From NCBI GenBank assembly GCA_007026445.1, contig VDMD01000002.1, forward strand, positions 372,001-436,000: a DNA stretch of 64,000 bases. Direction: 5' to 3'. This document shows positions 34,701 to 47,239 of this stretch, in pieces. Position 1 is the first letter of the stretch. Each line of letters starts with the position of its first letter. Source of the stretch: Schizophyllum amplum. Taxonomy: Eukaryota > Basidiomycota > Agaricomycetes > Agaricales > Schizophyllaceae. A model generated the notes under the pieces. The model had not been told where the DNA came from. It made no database searches and saw nothing but the letters and a program-made list of their open reading frames with translations. Both the position numbers and the translations under genes were made by a program.

Positions 34701-37700
34701 TTTGTAAATAAGCTTGCACATACAAAGCTGACCCGCATGTGCGAGGCGCCGACATAGAGTGTGACTGGAGTGCGAGCCTGGGTCTGATGTTCGCGATAGG
34801 TGACATCGCTGTAAAGCTCAACGGGCTCCTCTTCTAATCGTGCTGTACAATCATATGAGTGACATCGTACGGTGCAGGAGCAGCGTAGGACATACCAGCC
34901 TCATCCAGCGTGGAAACATCCAGGTCCGGCAGTAGCTCTTTCAGTTGAGAAAGTGATTCGCAGACCCGTGGTTCGCCGAAGTAAGCCTTGTCTATGTGAC
35001 GTTAATACGCGCATTTTTGTGCCGTGCGTCGCGACATACCCCCCGTCATGTTGTACAGCTTCCGCATGTACTTCACGAAAACCTGGTTCGGGTTCAAGAT
35101 GTAGTTGCCCTTGATTCGCGAGATGACATCGGATGGGACAAGATCCAGGCAAAAACTGAGCCATTGCAAGGGGATCTCGGATGTCGGACTGAACGCCGTG
35201 CAATCGAAAATCAACTCAACGTCACGAGGATCGTGACTCGCCGGCAGAATGAGCTGTAAATCACGCTTGAATTTCTGGGTTGATCTTTTCGGACATTGTC
35301 TGACCTTCAGGATACGCGCCATCAGGAACTCGATGTCGAGCCCCTCGACGTCGATCTGGGCCAGTCTGAATGCGAACACGGCTCGATCCTGCGACCATTT
35401 AGAACGTGTTCGAAAGCGAGCAGCAAGTCTCTCACCGTGATGCTCTCGACAGGGACAATGACATCCTGGCCGGGTCCTGACGATCTGGACGCGTACTTCG
35501 AAAGTAGGTCGAGGTACTTCGTATGTTCGGCCGACGTAGCAGACGACGGCTGAAGTGGCTGGACCGGCTGCCCCAGGTCCACTAGCCAGCCACACAGATC
35601 ATCCCATGCGTGCTTGCCATTGACAGCCGCCGAATTTGACTCGACGTTCGGCTTCGCGATGCTAAGAAGCTCCTTTCCAATCTTGTCGGCGTGTTTGTGG
35701 AAGAAGCGGTGCAACACCATCACATCGGAGTTGTCAGAGCTGCTCTCGAAGAACTCATCTTGATCGTCGTCGACGCGCTGACTGACTTTCTGCAGCGTCT
35801 GTTCAGTTCTGATCTCTCCTGGTATCAGCAAAACACTGACATGGAGTTCGCTCAAAAACCGGGTAACGTTGGCAATGTTCCGCTCGAGAAACTTGTTGAG
35901 CACCGTCATGTGTTGCTCCTTGCCGAAGAAGATGTTGTTCGCCAGGTTCTGAATGACCTTTGCGACGACCATGAGTCCTCGGCGAATATTCGTGTGGTCT
36001 TTTGGGATCTCCACGTCGACGACCTCGGGCGAGACGATTGCCGGCGATATGAACCTGAACGCGACATCAATAGCGAACACATGCGGGGCTATCATGGCAG
36101 TACCTCAGGAAGACGAAAGCCCCCAACGCAGCGAATTTAGCCTCCGGCCATATGGGCATGCTGTCCACACGGGTTAGTGTCCATGGCCGGTAGGTAGGAA
36201 TGTACACTCCACGCACACAGCGTCGGCTATGTAAGCGCAAACCTCGCGGAAGATCCTGGCCATTGTCAGCACGGAAATGTCGTACTTTGGTATCATAGGG
36301 CATACCTCGGCACTGATTGGGTCGATGAACCCACGATAGTGAGGAAGCTGGTGGCAACGAGCTCGATGTTGTGCTGGTTCTTCAGAGTATCCTGAGTTCC
36401 GGCTTTCGCGGGATCGAGCTCGAAGCTGCTGTCGGCGGGCATCTCTTCCATGGCGCGGATGAGGGGCTCAATAAGGCCACGCAAGTAATGATAACCATGT
36501 CTGCGGGCGAAAGCAGAGAGGAGGCGCGTGTACATGGAATTGCTGCGGAATAAGCTAGCCTCGGACGCTGTACGACAGTCAGCGCACAATTAGCGGGCGT
36601 CAAAATCTAGCGTACTAGTGCTGGCGATCTCGCGGTCAATGATTTGCTTGACCAGCTTCACCGCTGATTCGCGGGTATCGAAAAGATCCAAAAGAACGTT
36701 AATGATCGTCTCTACCTCAGCCGCAGGGCAGACTTCGCAAATGGCGAGGGCAAGGGCCATCTGAATGCGAACGATGAGCATGAGCGGCTGCAAAGCGTTC
36801 GTCAACCTACGTCGGAGCCTTTGATGATCTATAAAACTCCAGGTCAGCAAATGCGGGTCAGTCGACAGCTACGCGTACCTCTGTCAACTTGGTAATACGA
36901 GAGATACCAATTGCCGTCTCCTCGACTTCGAGACGAGCACCTTGGCCCAGAACGCGCGCGAAGACATGGGCAAAAATCGTCCGCTTGCGATTGTCTTCGT
37001 TGTAGGCCAGGCTCAGGCACTGCTTGAAGCCGCTGTCACTGTTGGATATCACCAAGTGCGAGAGACCCGTTATGACGAGGTCGCGAAGCTCTGATTCGCG
37101 CTGCGAAGCCTTCATTTTCTGCAAAGGTGCATGATGAGGACGGTGCAGGGACGCGAACAGCAAAGTACATACGAATTGAATCGACCCCGATTCCGACACG
37201 CTGTCGTTCGTCTGCACAGGTGTCAGCAATGTGCTTCGCGCGTGAGCTTCCAAGTTGAAGCTCACCGGAAAGTCCATGTGGCAGATATCAAGGCCCTGGA
37301 GCAAGGCCGACGAGTACTTCGCAAACAACCTTGCTACGACATGGGCGTTTTCATCTCCCGGACCTGTTTCGTCCAACGGCCGAAGCTGCAAGTGGTCCAG
37401 CAGGATCACCATCGTCCTGATTGAGGCCATGTTCAGCTCGGACTGCGTGAAGTCCCCAGGCTGACAGATTCGTAAGCAACGAGTGTCAACCAACCGCATC
37501 ATAAATCCTACCTGTGCGACCTGCATCCACTCAACAACCAGATCGAGCAACTTGTGCCGCGCATCGTTATCCTTCTTCATGACCTGCGCGGCAGGCCGGC
37601 CCCACAAGCTGTCGCACAGCTGGCAAAACTTGATCTTCAACCGGGCGGAGGATTGCGCACTGGTTGAGGGCGGCAGCTGCTGTCCCAGAGAAAGCATTGT

Positions 37701-40700
37701 CGAGGCCATGTCGATGGCCACGAAGTCCTCCTGTGACAGGCTGTCGATCAGGAGCTTAAGGACGACGACAACCTGGTCCATGAGCAGATAGTACGCTTCG
37801 ACCTCCTTCACCTCGGTGTTGGCGAGCTGCTGGACCAGCCCCTCTATGTGCTTGAGGAACCGCCCGTGCAACCGCTGATTCAGCTCGAGACCTAGAGCAT
37901 CACGCGCTGTGTCGCGCGTGTGGACATCCGGATGCAACAACATGTTCGTGACGTCGTTGATAAAAGCCTGGACGAGTTCCTCCGAGTTGGCCTGCACGCG
38001 CAACTTGTCGGGCAACGTCAGCGAGGGAAGTATCGCTGACAGGCTGGTGACACGCCCATCTTGGATGCAAGCCCCGCCCATAGCTGCAAGGAACAAAGTC
38101 AAACTGCGCCACTGGAACTTTTGGTCGTCCTGCAAGGCGCGTGAGTGCAGGTACAAAACGCAAAGACGATCCCTTACCCGCATCGTCCGGCTTGCCTGCT
38201 GCTCCCCGTTTGGCACGGCAGGGTACAGGAGCTCCGTCAGGTGCCGCCAGCGCCAGTAACACTCCTCCCACACCGCGATGTGCATGGCGCACGGCTTCGC
38301 AATCAGACGCAGCAGTTTCCTGACGCGCTTCTGATGCCCAACGCGACCGACTATCGTAACTTTAGGGTCACCGAGCTGATCGTACACCAGCTCTCGCTTC
38401 GAGATCCCTTCCTCTTGCGTGGTGCATGAGGCTGCCGCATAATCTGGATCTCGCTGCAGATGAGCGAGCAGTCGCAGGCCTCGGGCGGCCATGTTCGACG
38501 CATTGTTGTCCGCAGACGCCAAGCAGACGAGGAAGGCAACCTCAGTCAGAATAAGCCCCGGTATCCTGCCGCCGTCCTGTTGCAGGTCCAACAAATGTTC
38601 GTTCTGTCCAGAAAGTCAGTGGAGCTCGAATGTCATTGCGGCAAAAGTGTTACGTCGGTCTTGCGCATGTACAAGTCAAGGAAGCCATGGAGCACGCCCA
38701 GCCAAAGCTTCTCCGTCTGCGTGTCTAACCGATCGCCCAAAAGGCTTGCACTGACGCACGCAAGCATGGATGGCCTGCACAACGCCCCTGTCAGTCACGA
38801 TAATCCGCGGTCGGAAGAATCAACATACACAGTATGCTTCGAGATCGCAACCAGAAAGTGCAGGTCTGGATGCTCACGCGGCAGCGAGTAGGCATAGTCG
38901 GTCATGACCTTGTACATGTTGCTTCCGGAAAGCGTGACCGAGGCATCGATGTTTGGGTCCCATAGCTTGACCACGGCCTTCAAGAAGTCGCCACCCTGCT
39001 CGTTCCGGATGCCTTCGACGAATATTTCTGGGTCCGTGCGCCACACAGCGATGACGGCGAGCAGCAGGACTTCGCGGTCCGAAAGAGGCTCTGTGTTCGT
39101 GCGTCTTGCCTTGGGGCGAGTGTGCAGGCGCTTGAGGTTCCCGTACGAATCGATCTCCGGTTTTCGCAGACTGGCGGTCTGAGAGGCATGGGTAAGCTGA
39201 TGATAACTCTGAAGCAGAATTCATACCTTGAACATCTCGCGTAGACGTGGTGCCACAGCTTCCCTCAACTTCTGCAGGGGTTTCTGCCATGGTATACGGC
39301 CGGACTGCACGGAGATGGATGAGAGACGGCCGCAAAGATAGTAGCATAATCTGACCTCCTGGAACAGCGTTAACAGCGCCCGCGTAGCGCATGCTTTGAG
39401 AGCTTCCGAGCATTCCGGCTCGCAGCAGCGCAGGAAGAGCGGTATCGAGTCTTCCTCGGGTAAGAAGCGAAATATTGCCACCAGGCTTTCCGCGCACAAT
39501 GAGACGTCAATCTCGTCCTTGACTTCGAAGAAGCTCCGCTTGTTCTACATGGCCGTAAATCAAAGGCCGAAGTGAAATCAACGGCTCGGCATACCTTGAC
39601 TTCGTGTGCAACGTCGTACGCTAGCATGCGTAGTGGTACGTCGTCTGCTGCGCTCACATAGCTGGCTGCGCGACATAAATCGAGCGCGCACGCCAGCGCG
39701 ACCTCCTGGATCTTCGGATTCGTGATGCTATGCGAGAACACGTCGTCGTAGAACCTAACGTCCTGGAAGTTGGTCAGTAAAGATATCTTGCGAGCCAAAT
39801 GATCTCGTTTACCTTGCGCGTCGACTTCCCTCTCCCCACCGATCTCATATCGGACAATTCAGGCATTAACCGGTCCGACGTGATGCAGTTCAGGATGAGA
39901 AGCGTCGGCCAGATCGACCGCTCCACCCCGCCCTGATTCTTCGTGTACAACAAATCGAAGACGCGCTCCGGCGCACCCTCCAGTTTGCCGCGTTGGCGAA
40001 TTGACTCGTTGAATTCGCCGGGGAACAACCGAATCCAGTTCCAGATTGCTGTCCGCAGCGGCACGGCGATCGCAAGTTGATGTTCTTGCTTCATATTCAC
40101 AAGTAGTGACGAAAGCTCTGCAGAAAAGGTGACCAGAATTGGATTAGGCTACCCGAAGGATAAAATAAAACTCACCGTTCAGCACTTGAACAAGTCTCGT
40201 GCGATCCAAAGCACAATGGTACAGAAGTTCGAGGTCGATATTCGTGTCCTTGATTTCGTCCGGCGCGTTCGCGAGAAAATGGATGCGCGAGCGCAGGCGG
40301 TGGAGGACCGGGTTCCAATTTGTCGCCGACAAATAGAAGATGACTTGCCCAGCAAGCTTCATGATGAGATCGCGCATCGCGACCTGCGAGCGCAGCAGCG
40401 AAATGTGCGTCTTCTCGTACGCCGAGCTGCCCACGGGGATCACGAGCGAGGACTGCGTGCTCTGCCCGGACTTGACCGACGTGGACGAGGGCCGGCTCCG
40501 GAGGATCTGGTGCGCGTACGCGTTGTAGATCGGGTCCGCGCGGTTCTCGGGCCGCGGCCAGTCCTCGGCGGCGAACTCGCGGAAGGACAGGTCCGAGCAG
40601 GGGCTGGCGACGAGGAGCGTGCCGTCCGGGGACGCGCACTGCTTGAGGATGACGATCATGTTGCTCAAGACGTACTTGGCGCAGTTGTCGTTGATCGGCA

Positions 40701-41370
40701 CCGGTTCGCCGGCAGAGTCCATGGAGGGGGACGGGGACGCGACGCCTTCCGACCTGAACGACTCTGGGCGATGACTTGCGCGAGAGGATGGACGGGCCTG
40801 GGGCCATCGTGCGGACATGACGACCGTGAGGACCTTGAGAATGAAGAGCTCAGATTGCAGGTCCTCCTGCGACAATGGCTCTGCGAAGCCGACATTGGTG
40901 GATGTCTGGAATGTGTTAGCCGTCGCGTGAAGATGTCGCGTGAAACGCGTACCAGATGGGTGAGGGGCTCCAGGAGCTGCGATATAAGGAAAAGGACGGT
41001 GTTGGGAGAATCCCGCGTAAAGTCGGCAAGCGCTTCAGTTGCTTGTTGAATAGCAGGGTCGGACTCGATGAAATCGAGAGAAGAACCCGATATATGCGGC
41101 AGCTGCGAGGAAATAAGAAGCGCGTCGCGTCAAACGAGCCAAGCCACGCACCTTGTTCTTCAGCCTGTTCACGAGCGCCGTCACGATCTTGTATTGTGGT
41201 CCTATCGCGACCCCGACGGAAAGCAGCTTTTGCTGCTGACTCGCTGTCGATCCCCCAAAGACGTTGTGCGATTCGGTGCTTCTGTGCGTGGGGGCGCGCT
41301 GGGAGGTCGTCGACTGGTGGCTGGATGACAGGCCAGCCGACGAGGACGGTTTGCGGAAGGGGTGCATCAT
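31731..41370 (-). CDS. Neurofibromin/Ira-type Ras GTPase-activating protein
   Basis: Very large negative regulator of Ras (NF1, yeast Ira1/2), stimulating GTP hydrolysis. The gene runs from ATG 41370 (MMHPFRKPSSSAGLSSSHQS) to TAG 31733-31731 with some three dozen short introns; estimated 2,500-2,600 aa. N-terminal 1,300 residues are helical repeats. The RasGAP domain lies at about 36850-35650: LLDLFDTRESAVKLVKQIID; the arginine-finger loop EASLFRSNSMYTRLLSAF; YHYLRGLIEPLI; GAFVFLR joined over an intron to FISPAIVSPE; and LMVVAKVIQNLANN. Next comes the Sec14/CRAL-TRIO segment (ELIFDCTAFSP; NYILNPNQVFVKYMRKLYNM) with PH-like LTDISDVYNVTTGADINEFI, about 35300-34500. HEAT-like helical C-terminus ends FLPRDRGVGTAMIQWIPELV. 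All key GAP motifs look intact. Single exon borders were not all fixed. It is the largest gene in the window. Confidence 0.93.
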
Positions 41371-41978
41371 GGGCGCTGCTCGCGGACGCTCTCGTCGCGT
41401 TTTCGAACACGAGCGGGCGGTCTTCGGGGAATGAGGGAGATGATGGTGGTGGGAGACAAGGCACGGACGCGTCGAGTCACCGTGCAGGTAGGCGGGCGAC
41501 CGCGGGGAACAACACGGGCAACGACGAGCTCGAGAGCAAAGTCAAGGCGCCTCGATGTCGCGCGTCCTTGATTGAATCACGTAAGCAATTGATACAGTGA
41601 CTTCCCGATTTGGCCAATTCCATTGTCCTCAACTCCGAAACTACTTTATCCTCTTCAGCGCTGGCAGTTTTGGCTTCGTCGCCGTGGATTCAGGCAAAGG
41701 AGATTAGGATATATAAAAATGAACATAGACAGGCGCCAAAGGCAGCATCGGCACGACATCTTAGCATACACCGGGGTCCGCGACCAATATTGAAGCTGTC
41801 AATAAGTACTTATAAGCTCTTCACGTTTGCGCCCCGCTAACGAACTGTTCTGTGAGAAGGATGCGACAGAGTGGTACAAGAGTGGTATGTGGCATTAGAT
41901 ATACACTTAGATAGTCTGGATGCAGTCCTCCAAGGCGGCATAATCATACAACGAATAGTCCCAAAGATCTAGCAGAGA
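41371..41978. other. Intergenic region
   Basis: 608 bp between the RasGAP start and the WBP2-like stop, both on the minus strand. It must contain the RasGAP promoter. No gene, repeat or clear TATA element was found. Confidence 0.5.
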
Positions 41979-42627
41979 TCAAGCATCGTATCCAGGCGGG
42001 TTGTCTACGGGAACGCCCCCCATAAACGACACCGAACTCGCCTCGGCGGGAGATGTGTACGTCGCTGTTCGTTATGTCAGTCGTCCCCCGCATGCAGGAA
42101 CAAACCCAGGACGCACGCAAATTCTCGTCATCTGCCTCCATCTGGCGAGCCATATATATCGCGCGCTCGCGCGTCTTCTCCAACAGGGCCACGAATTCGA
42201 ACATCGCGCGGTCCTTGAACCGCAGTTCGCCCGTAGTTCCCTCAGTCAAGCCCCCCTCAGACGACGGACGGACGGCGAACGCGAGGTAGTTTGACCCGAA
42301 CGTCGGCTGCTCGAATTTCGTGGATGTGATTGCGTGCAGGGGGACGGTGAGGGAATCGAAGGCGGGTTTAGGTGAAGTGTGGCTAATGAAGATGAGCTGG
42401 GTAACACAGCGGCGTCAACGTTGAACGGAAAGCAGCGCGGGGCTACGTACCCGTTTATCTGTGAGATATACACGTCCTGTGGCCTGCAAGGACTTGGCAG
42501 CGCTGCTACCGGCCGCGGGCACGGACAGCTTTAGGTCGGCGCCTGAGTCGATAGCGCAGATCGTGATTTCGTGCGGGAGGGGGATGGGGCTCCCGTTCCC
42601 GCTCGTCATTGTCCAATTCAGCGCCAT
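41979..42627 (-). CDS. WBP2-family protein with GRAM domain and C-terminal PPGY motif
   Basis: Small WW-binding adaptor. Three exons (42627-42451, 42396-42117, 42064-41979) sum to 181 codons (180 aa). An N-terminal GRAM/PH-like domain is recognisable from MALNWTMTSGNGSPIPLPHE, GRVYLTDKRLIFISHTS, FDSLTVPLHAI and FGSNYLAFAVRPSSEGG, with the later helix FEFVALLEKTRERAIYMARQ. The C-terminus PVDNPPGYDA carries the PPxY ligand for WW domains, for example those of NEDD4/Rsp5-type ubiquitin ligases or transcription co-activators; the partner here is inferred. Length agrees with short fungal WBP2 homologues. Its start is 544 bp from the divergent start of the disrupted GH43 gene. Confidence 0.9.
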
Positions 42628-43171
42628 GATGAGTATTTGGGGTAGCGGAGGGTGGTGAGGGTCGAAGTCAAGTTAGAAATCTGAGTAAAGCAGTGTTGAG
42701 ACAGTTAAAGAGAAGGCCAAGAGAAGGCGGTGGGCGTCCCGCGATTTCCAGTCGCCTTCTCGGTAGTATCGGGCCGGTGTGTCCGTGCACTTCCCATTCG
42801 GGAGGTGCCATTGTATTCTGTTGACGCGCTTGTCCTCAGCTTGTCCTAGTCACCGGCAGTCATGAGGGTTGTGTTGTTTTCTTCCGTATTTTAGCCGGTC
42901 TCTGGAGCCCGTGTGATAAGTGCTGTGAGTGCCTGAACGTGGGGTGTGAGCTATCTCATTCGCTGCCAGTGGAACGCATGTCTTCACGGTGCCCGCAGCG
43001 TTCTTCGCCTCGCTCCCCAGTCGCTCCCTTCCCAGCTCTGTTCGAAACCCACTGCCGACCCACCGTATCATCCTCGCGAAATATCTATCTGCATGCCATC
43101 ACAAACGAAGAGCGCTCATAGTAACCTTGACTGACCTGATCACGGTAAGCACTGGGCTACAAAGGACGGTC
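42628..43171. promoter_or_regulatory. Divergent promoter region of the WBP2-like and GH43 genes
   Basis: 544 bp between two divergent ATGs. No coding sequence is supported. It may still carry the intact GH43 promoter although that gene is destroyed. No clear TATA box was found. Confidence 0.5.
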
Positions 43172-44043
43172 ATGTCGTGGGCCATGAGATGTGCTGTTAT
43201 GCTGTCTCTCACTGCTATTGCGCTCCCTCTCGCCGCCGCCGCTTCCGCGCAGGCGCCCTACTTTGTGCCGCCTTCGTCCGCACCCTTACGACAAGCCTCA
43301 GGGACCTACACAAACCGTGCGTCGCTTTCACCTTCCACTCACTCTACTTACCTTTTGCCTTATCCAGCCATCATGGACGGCAACCACGCCGACCCTGGAT
43401 TACCGCGTTCAACGACTGCTACTACTTCATTACCTCTGGCGGCACCGAGAATCTCACCATCTACAAGTCCGCCACCCTCGACGATTTTCACGGCATCGAC
43501 CCCGTGCTCGTGTGGACGTTCAGCAACCCCGACCTTGGGGATGTGTGGGCGCCGGAGCTACATAGGATTGACAGGGAGTGGTATATATACTGCGCGTTGC
43601 CGGATGGGCCGGACGATGCGGATCGGAGGATGCATGTACTGAAGGGGAACGATGCGAGCGACCCGCTGCAGCCGTACGAGGATCTCGGTGCGATTGGGAC
43701 GCCGGATGAGAACTATGCTATCGATGTGAGTGGCCGGTCACCTCTCCAAATGCATATTCACGCGGCTTTGTCGGACAGGGTACGGTGCTTCAGGGCTACA
43801 ATGGCAGAAACTACACGGCTATCCAGGTTGTTTCTACCTCGTAGTACCCGACGCGTTAGTGATATGTAGAAACGGAGTCACTTGCTGATACAACTGCGGC
43901 ACTACTCAGAAGTGACCAACAAATTTCTGCCAGGAAGCACCACTGTTAAGTACTTCACGGTAGTGTCGACACGCGGGCCGCCGGGACCCGCGCTGCCGAC
44001 GCGCTGCGGCGTCTGAATCTTGATGCTCGCTGATCCAGCGAGC

Positions 44044-45992
44044 AACTAAACGCTATTCCCCCAACGCGTTCAGCATCACGTGACTTCTTCCCACGCCACA
44101 TACTCTGACTTAGCCGTGCGACGGCCGTGTCATGCTAAGCTTCGCCCAAGCTTCGCCCTCGCGTTGCTTTTCCGCCTCAGTCTACATAAGAAATGAGACA
44201 CCTATTTGGCAGGCTCCTACCCACCCGGCACGGCAGGTAGGGTCTTATACTGAGGGAGAGGGCGACAAGAGGAAGAGGAACATACCTAAATAGAACTAGC
44301 ATAAGAAGCCTGTCATTTATTTGATCCGACCCATTTCACCCTTACCTGCCTTAGCCGGCTGGCCAAATACATATACAAACAAGCGGGCCGCGGCGCGCCG
44401 CCGTTCCCAAATTCGAACGCGCGAAAGCGACGACCCCGCTGAAAAACGCCGTTGAGCACAGCGACGCGCGATTCGCTGCCTGAAATCTCGCAGGTGGGCG
44501 TATATAGTACCACTGTAATGTAAATAGTCCTTTTCCCCTCCAAAAACGAAGCACAAAATTTCATATCGACAAACTCGCGTCGAACATGATGTGTTCGTGC
44601 CGTAGCAAACGACACAGGTGGTCAGGCGTCGTAGGACAGCCTGAAAAGAGCTTAGATATCGTCCTGAGAGACTTTTGACCCGCCCAAAGATACCTAGGCA
44701 GCTCAAAGCTGCGACTGGCGAGCCGGTTGTGGGTAGGCACCACATCGTCGACTCTGTCATCACGCGGCAGGGGGCCAAAAGACGCGTTCTCTGCTTCAGA
44801 AAGGTCTGCAAGAGTTCGTAGTTTACTTCTTGCATTCATTTGAGTACCTTGGAGAGAAGGCAGCGGAGGCGAAACCGTCCAACGTCTCCAACGCAGCAAA
44901 CAGCGCGAGGGTCAGCGCGAGTTTGTCGATATGAAATTTTGTGCTTCGTTTTTGGAGGGGAAAAGGACTATTTACATTACAGTGGTACTATATACGCCCA
45001 CCTGCGAGATTTCAGGCAGCGAATCGCGCGTCGCTGTGCTCAACGGCGTTTTTCAGCGGGGTCGTCGCTTTCGCGCGTTCGAATTTGGGAACGGCGGCGC
45101 GCCGCGGCCCGCTTGTTTGTATATGTATTTGGCCAGCCGGCTAAGGCAGGTAAGGGTGAAATGGGTCGGATCAAATAAATGACAGGCTTCTTATGCTAGT
45201 TCTATTTAGGTATGTTCCTCTTCCTCTTGTCGCCCTCTCCCTCAGTATAAGACCCTACCTGCCGTGCCGGGTGGGTAGGAGCCTGCCTATTTGGAAGCTT
45301 TTGAAGAAGTATCTGCTCCAAGGTCCACCGAGGCAAATTATATATTGGTTGTTTATGCAGGTCAAACACAAGTCGAACGGGCCTGAAGGGCCTCTGCGAC
45401 CGCAAGACTAAACAAAGAAGAGCACAGCGGGTGCGGTGAGTATACCGGTATGTCGTGTAAGTACTATGGGGCTTGTTGGCATCGAGGCTCTTACCACCCG
45501 TCAACGCCATCGGGGCGCGTCACCCTCGGACTTTGCCGAGTACGCAGAGAAAGTTCCGATTTCTTGACTCGCGACAAAACGGCTGAAAATTTAAATGGTA
45601 AAGGTGGTGCGCAGTTGTTCGAGGGAACAACGTGGAACGATGCAACAGGTTCCAGCAACAAAAACTGGATGTAAACTAAAATGTGTACGGCGGGGATCGA
45701 ACCCACACAGTCACATGGACGACGTATCGGCCCGTTACGCTAAACAACCACGTATGGTAGAGTGTGGCCAAGGTCTATGTACAGAAAGGTGGTGGCTGCC
45801 ACTCAGCCCTGCCAATTTCCTGAGCTCCTACTGAAGGTTCATACCACCTTATATATGTCTTCCTTAGCTGCAGTACATGTGGTAAACAAACTTATCCTTG
45901 ACGGCCCTTTGCATGGTGCGCAAGGCGCATCTCTCGCTCGGCGTGGGAAGGGTCACGTGATGCTGAACGCGTTGGGGGAATAGCGTTTAGTT
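44044..45992. repeat. 41-bp perfect inverted repeat (44044-44084 / 45952-45992)
   Basis: A 41-bp sequence starting AACTAAACGCTATTCCCCCA and ending CAGCATCACGTGAC is repeated as its reverse complement 1.87 kb away. The 8-mer GCGTCTGA lies in direct orientation outside both arms (44009-44016 and 46008-46015), and CAGNG-type bases precede the arms (CAGCGAGC left, CAGTGCG right on the complement), so the pair may be the TIRs of a further, hAT-like element that contains the element at 44210. The ends do not match base for base, so this is tentative. Confidence 0.6.
44210..45285. mobile_element. Foldback element with 370-bp inverted arms and 9-bp target duplication
   Basis: Left arm 44210-44579 and right arm 44916-45285 appear to be exact reverse complements over 370 bp, beginning CAGGCTCCTACC. 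The 336-bp centre has no coding function. The element is flanked by a perfect 9-bp direct repeat CCTATTTGG (44201-44209 and 45286-45294). A 9-bp duplication with long TIRs fits Mutator-like (MULE) elements; that class is inferred, as no transposase is present. Identical arms point to recent insertion or gene conversion. Confidence 0.9.
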
Positions 45993-46702
45993 CGCACTGA
46001 TGATGCAGCGTCTGACAGCTGGAAAATTTTGGCTAAGTCCTTCGTCTTGACCGTCACCAGCGTCGCCCTTGCTGCCACCGCCGAGCTTCAACTCCGACAG
46101 CAAGGTCGCGCAGTTCTTCCCCGACAACGCCCTCGCCGAAGACGATGATGGCCTCCGCGGCACCCATCGCGCCTCTCACCGCCAGCTCCCCTCCCGCGGC
46201 GAGTCGGCGACGTCAGCTTCCTCAACGTCCCCGCGCCCGGTCGCTGCTCCATGGCAGCGAGCGCCCCACCTCCCCCATTTGCAGCCTCCCCAGCTTCACC
46301 TCCATCCGCTTCCCAGCCCTCCCCCAAAGCCGTGCAAGCCGCTCGCACGGAGCCTGTCCGCGGCCCATCAGCGATCGCGACGACAGCGACTTGCCTGGGG
46401 CCTGCGGCGCCGCCGCGCCGCTTCAATGCGGGGAGGCCGCCGCTCGTGCTCGGCGGTCGACGCACGCGCAGTGCCTCGAGCGCCCGCGTTCGCGTCGTCG
46501 AGCCGCGGCCTGGACACAGAGGACGAGCGAATCGGCTACCACTTCGCGTTACGCGTACGCATCGAGTCGCTCGCCGCGAGACGCAATTAGTGCAGTACAT
46601 GTACCGATGTATTCAGAATAGCAGTACAATGTGCCTTAATAGTCAATACATTGTTTTCAGACACAAATGCTCGAAACGTGAATGGCGGCGGGGGCGGCGA
46701 CG
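45295..46702. other. Interior of the nest; GC-rich, possibly captured coding fragment
   Basis: No transposase motif found. From about 46040 to 46590 the sequence is GC-rich with an open plus frame (SDSKVAQFFPDNALAEDDDG near the start, DERIGYHFALRVRIESLAAR near the end) but the middle reads as low-complexity in every frame. It may be a decayed fragment of a host gene carried by the element. A tRNA-like segment at about 45682-45760 was rejected. Confidence 0.3.
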
Positions 46703-47239
46703 TAAGGCTCCAACCAATTCAAGTAATTACTGAGTATACTCGGTTTATACCGATTAATGTTACTAAGTCATTACGGGCAACCGAGTATCCGGTAATGACT
46801 TAGTACTGTATCCAGTATCCAGTTACATTATCTAAGCCAGCTATGGGCCTTGTGTAGCCCTCAAATCACCCACTGGAAGAGACTATTTTGCCCTCCTTGC
46901 TTTAGGTTGCCTTAGAGTTTGGCTCTCTGAGTTATTGGTGAGGTCAGTAATATTTTGACATACTTAATGATTATTAATTGCAATTTTTGAACCAATTATA
47001 ATGGTGTTCTGGGAGAGATCTTGTAGTTTTGGGTCCATATTCATTGGTAACTGGTATATAGCTACTATGTGTGCTTATATGTACTGGATAACACCCCTAT
47101 AGCCCTCATATAGTGACATGAAAATATTCCGCATTTTCAACTGATTATACCCAGTAATTACTGAGTACTACTCGGTATATACAGGATACTGAGTAATTAT
47201 GGAAAAAGTGTACTCGGAATGGAATGGGTTGGAGCCTTA
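46703..47239. mobile_element. hAT-like MITE, 537 bp, with 8-bp target duplication
   Basis: AT-rich insertion in GC-rich surroundings. Ends TAAGGCTCCAACCAATTC (left) and the complement of TAAGGCTCCAACCCATTC (right) form an 18-bp TIR with one mismatch. A perfect 8-bp duplication CGGCGACG flanks it (46695-46702 and 47240-47247). Inside the ends, GTAATTACTGAGTA and CGAGTATCCGGTAATGAC are repeated in both orientations. It has no open frame of note. The 8-bp duplication and short TIRs point to the hAT superfamily, non-autonomous. Confidence 0.9.

Noticed and set aside
45682..45760. tRNA-like segment on the minus strand (T arm GTGGG-TTCGATC-CCCGC)
   Set aside because: The T arm is good but no 7-bp acceptor stem and no 7-nt anticodon loop can be formed; probably a decayed tRNA or SINE-like piece inside the nest.
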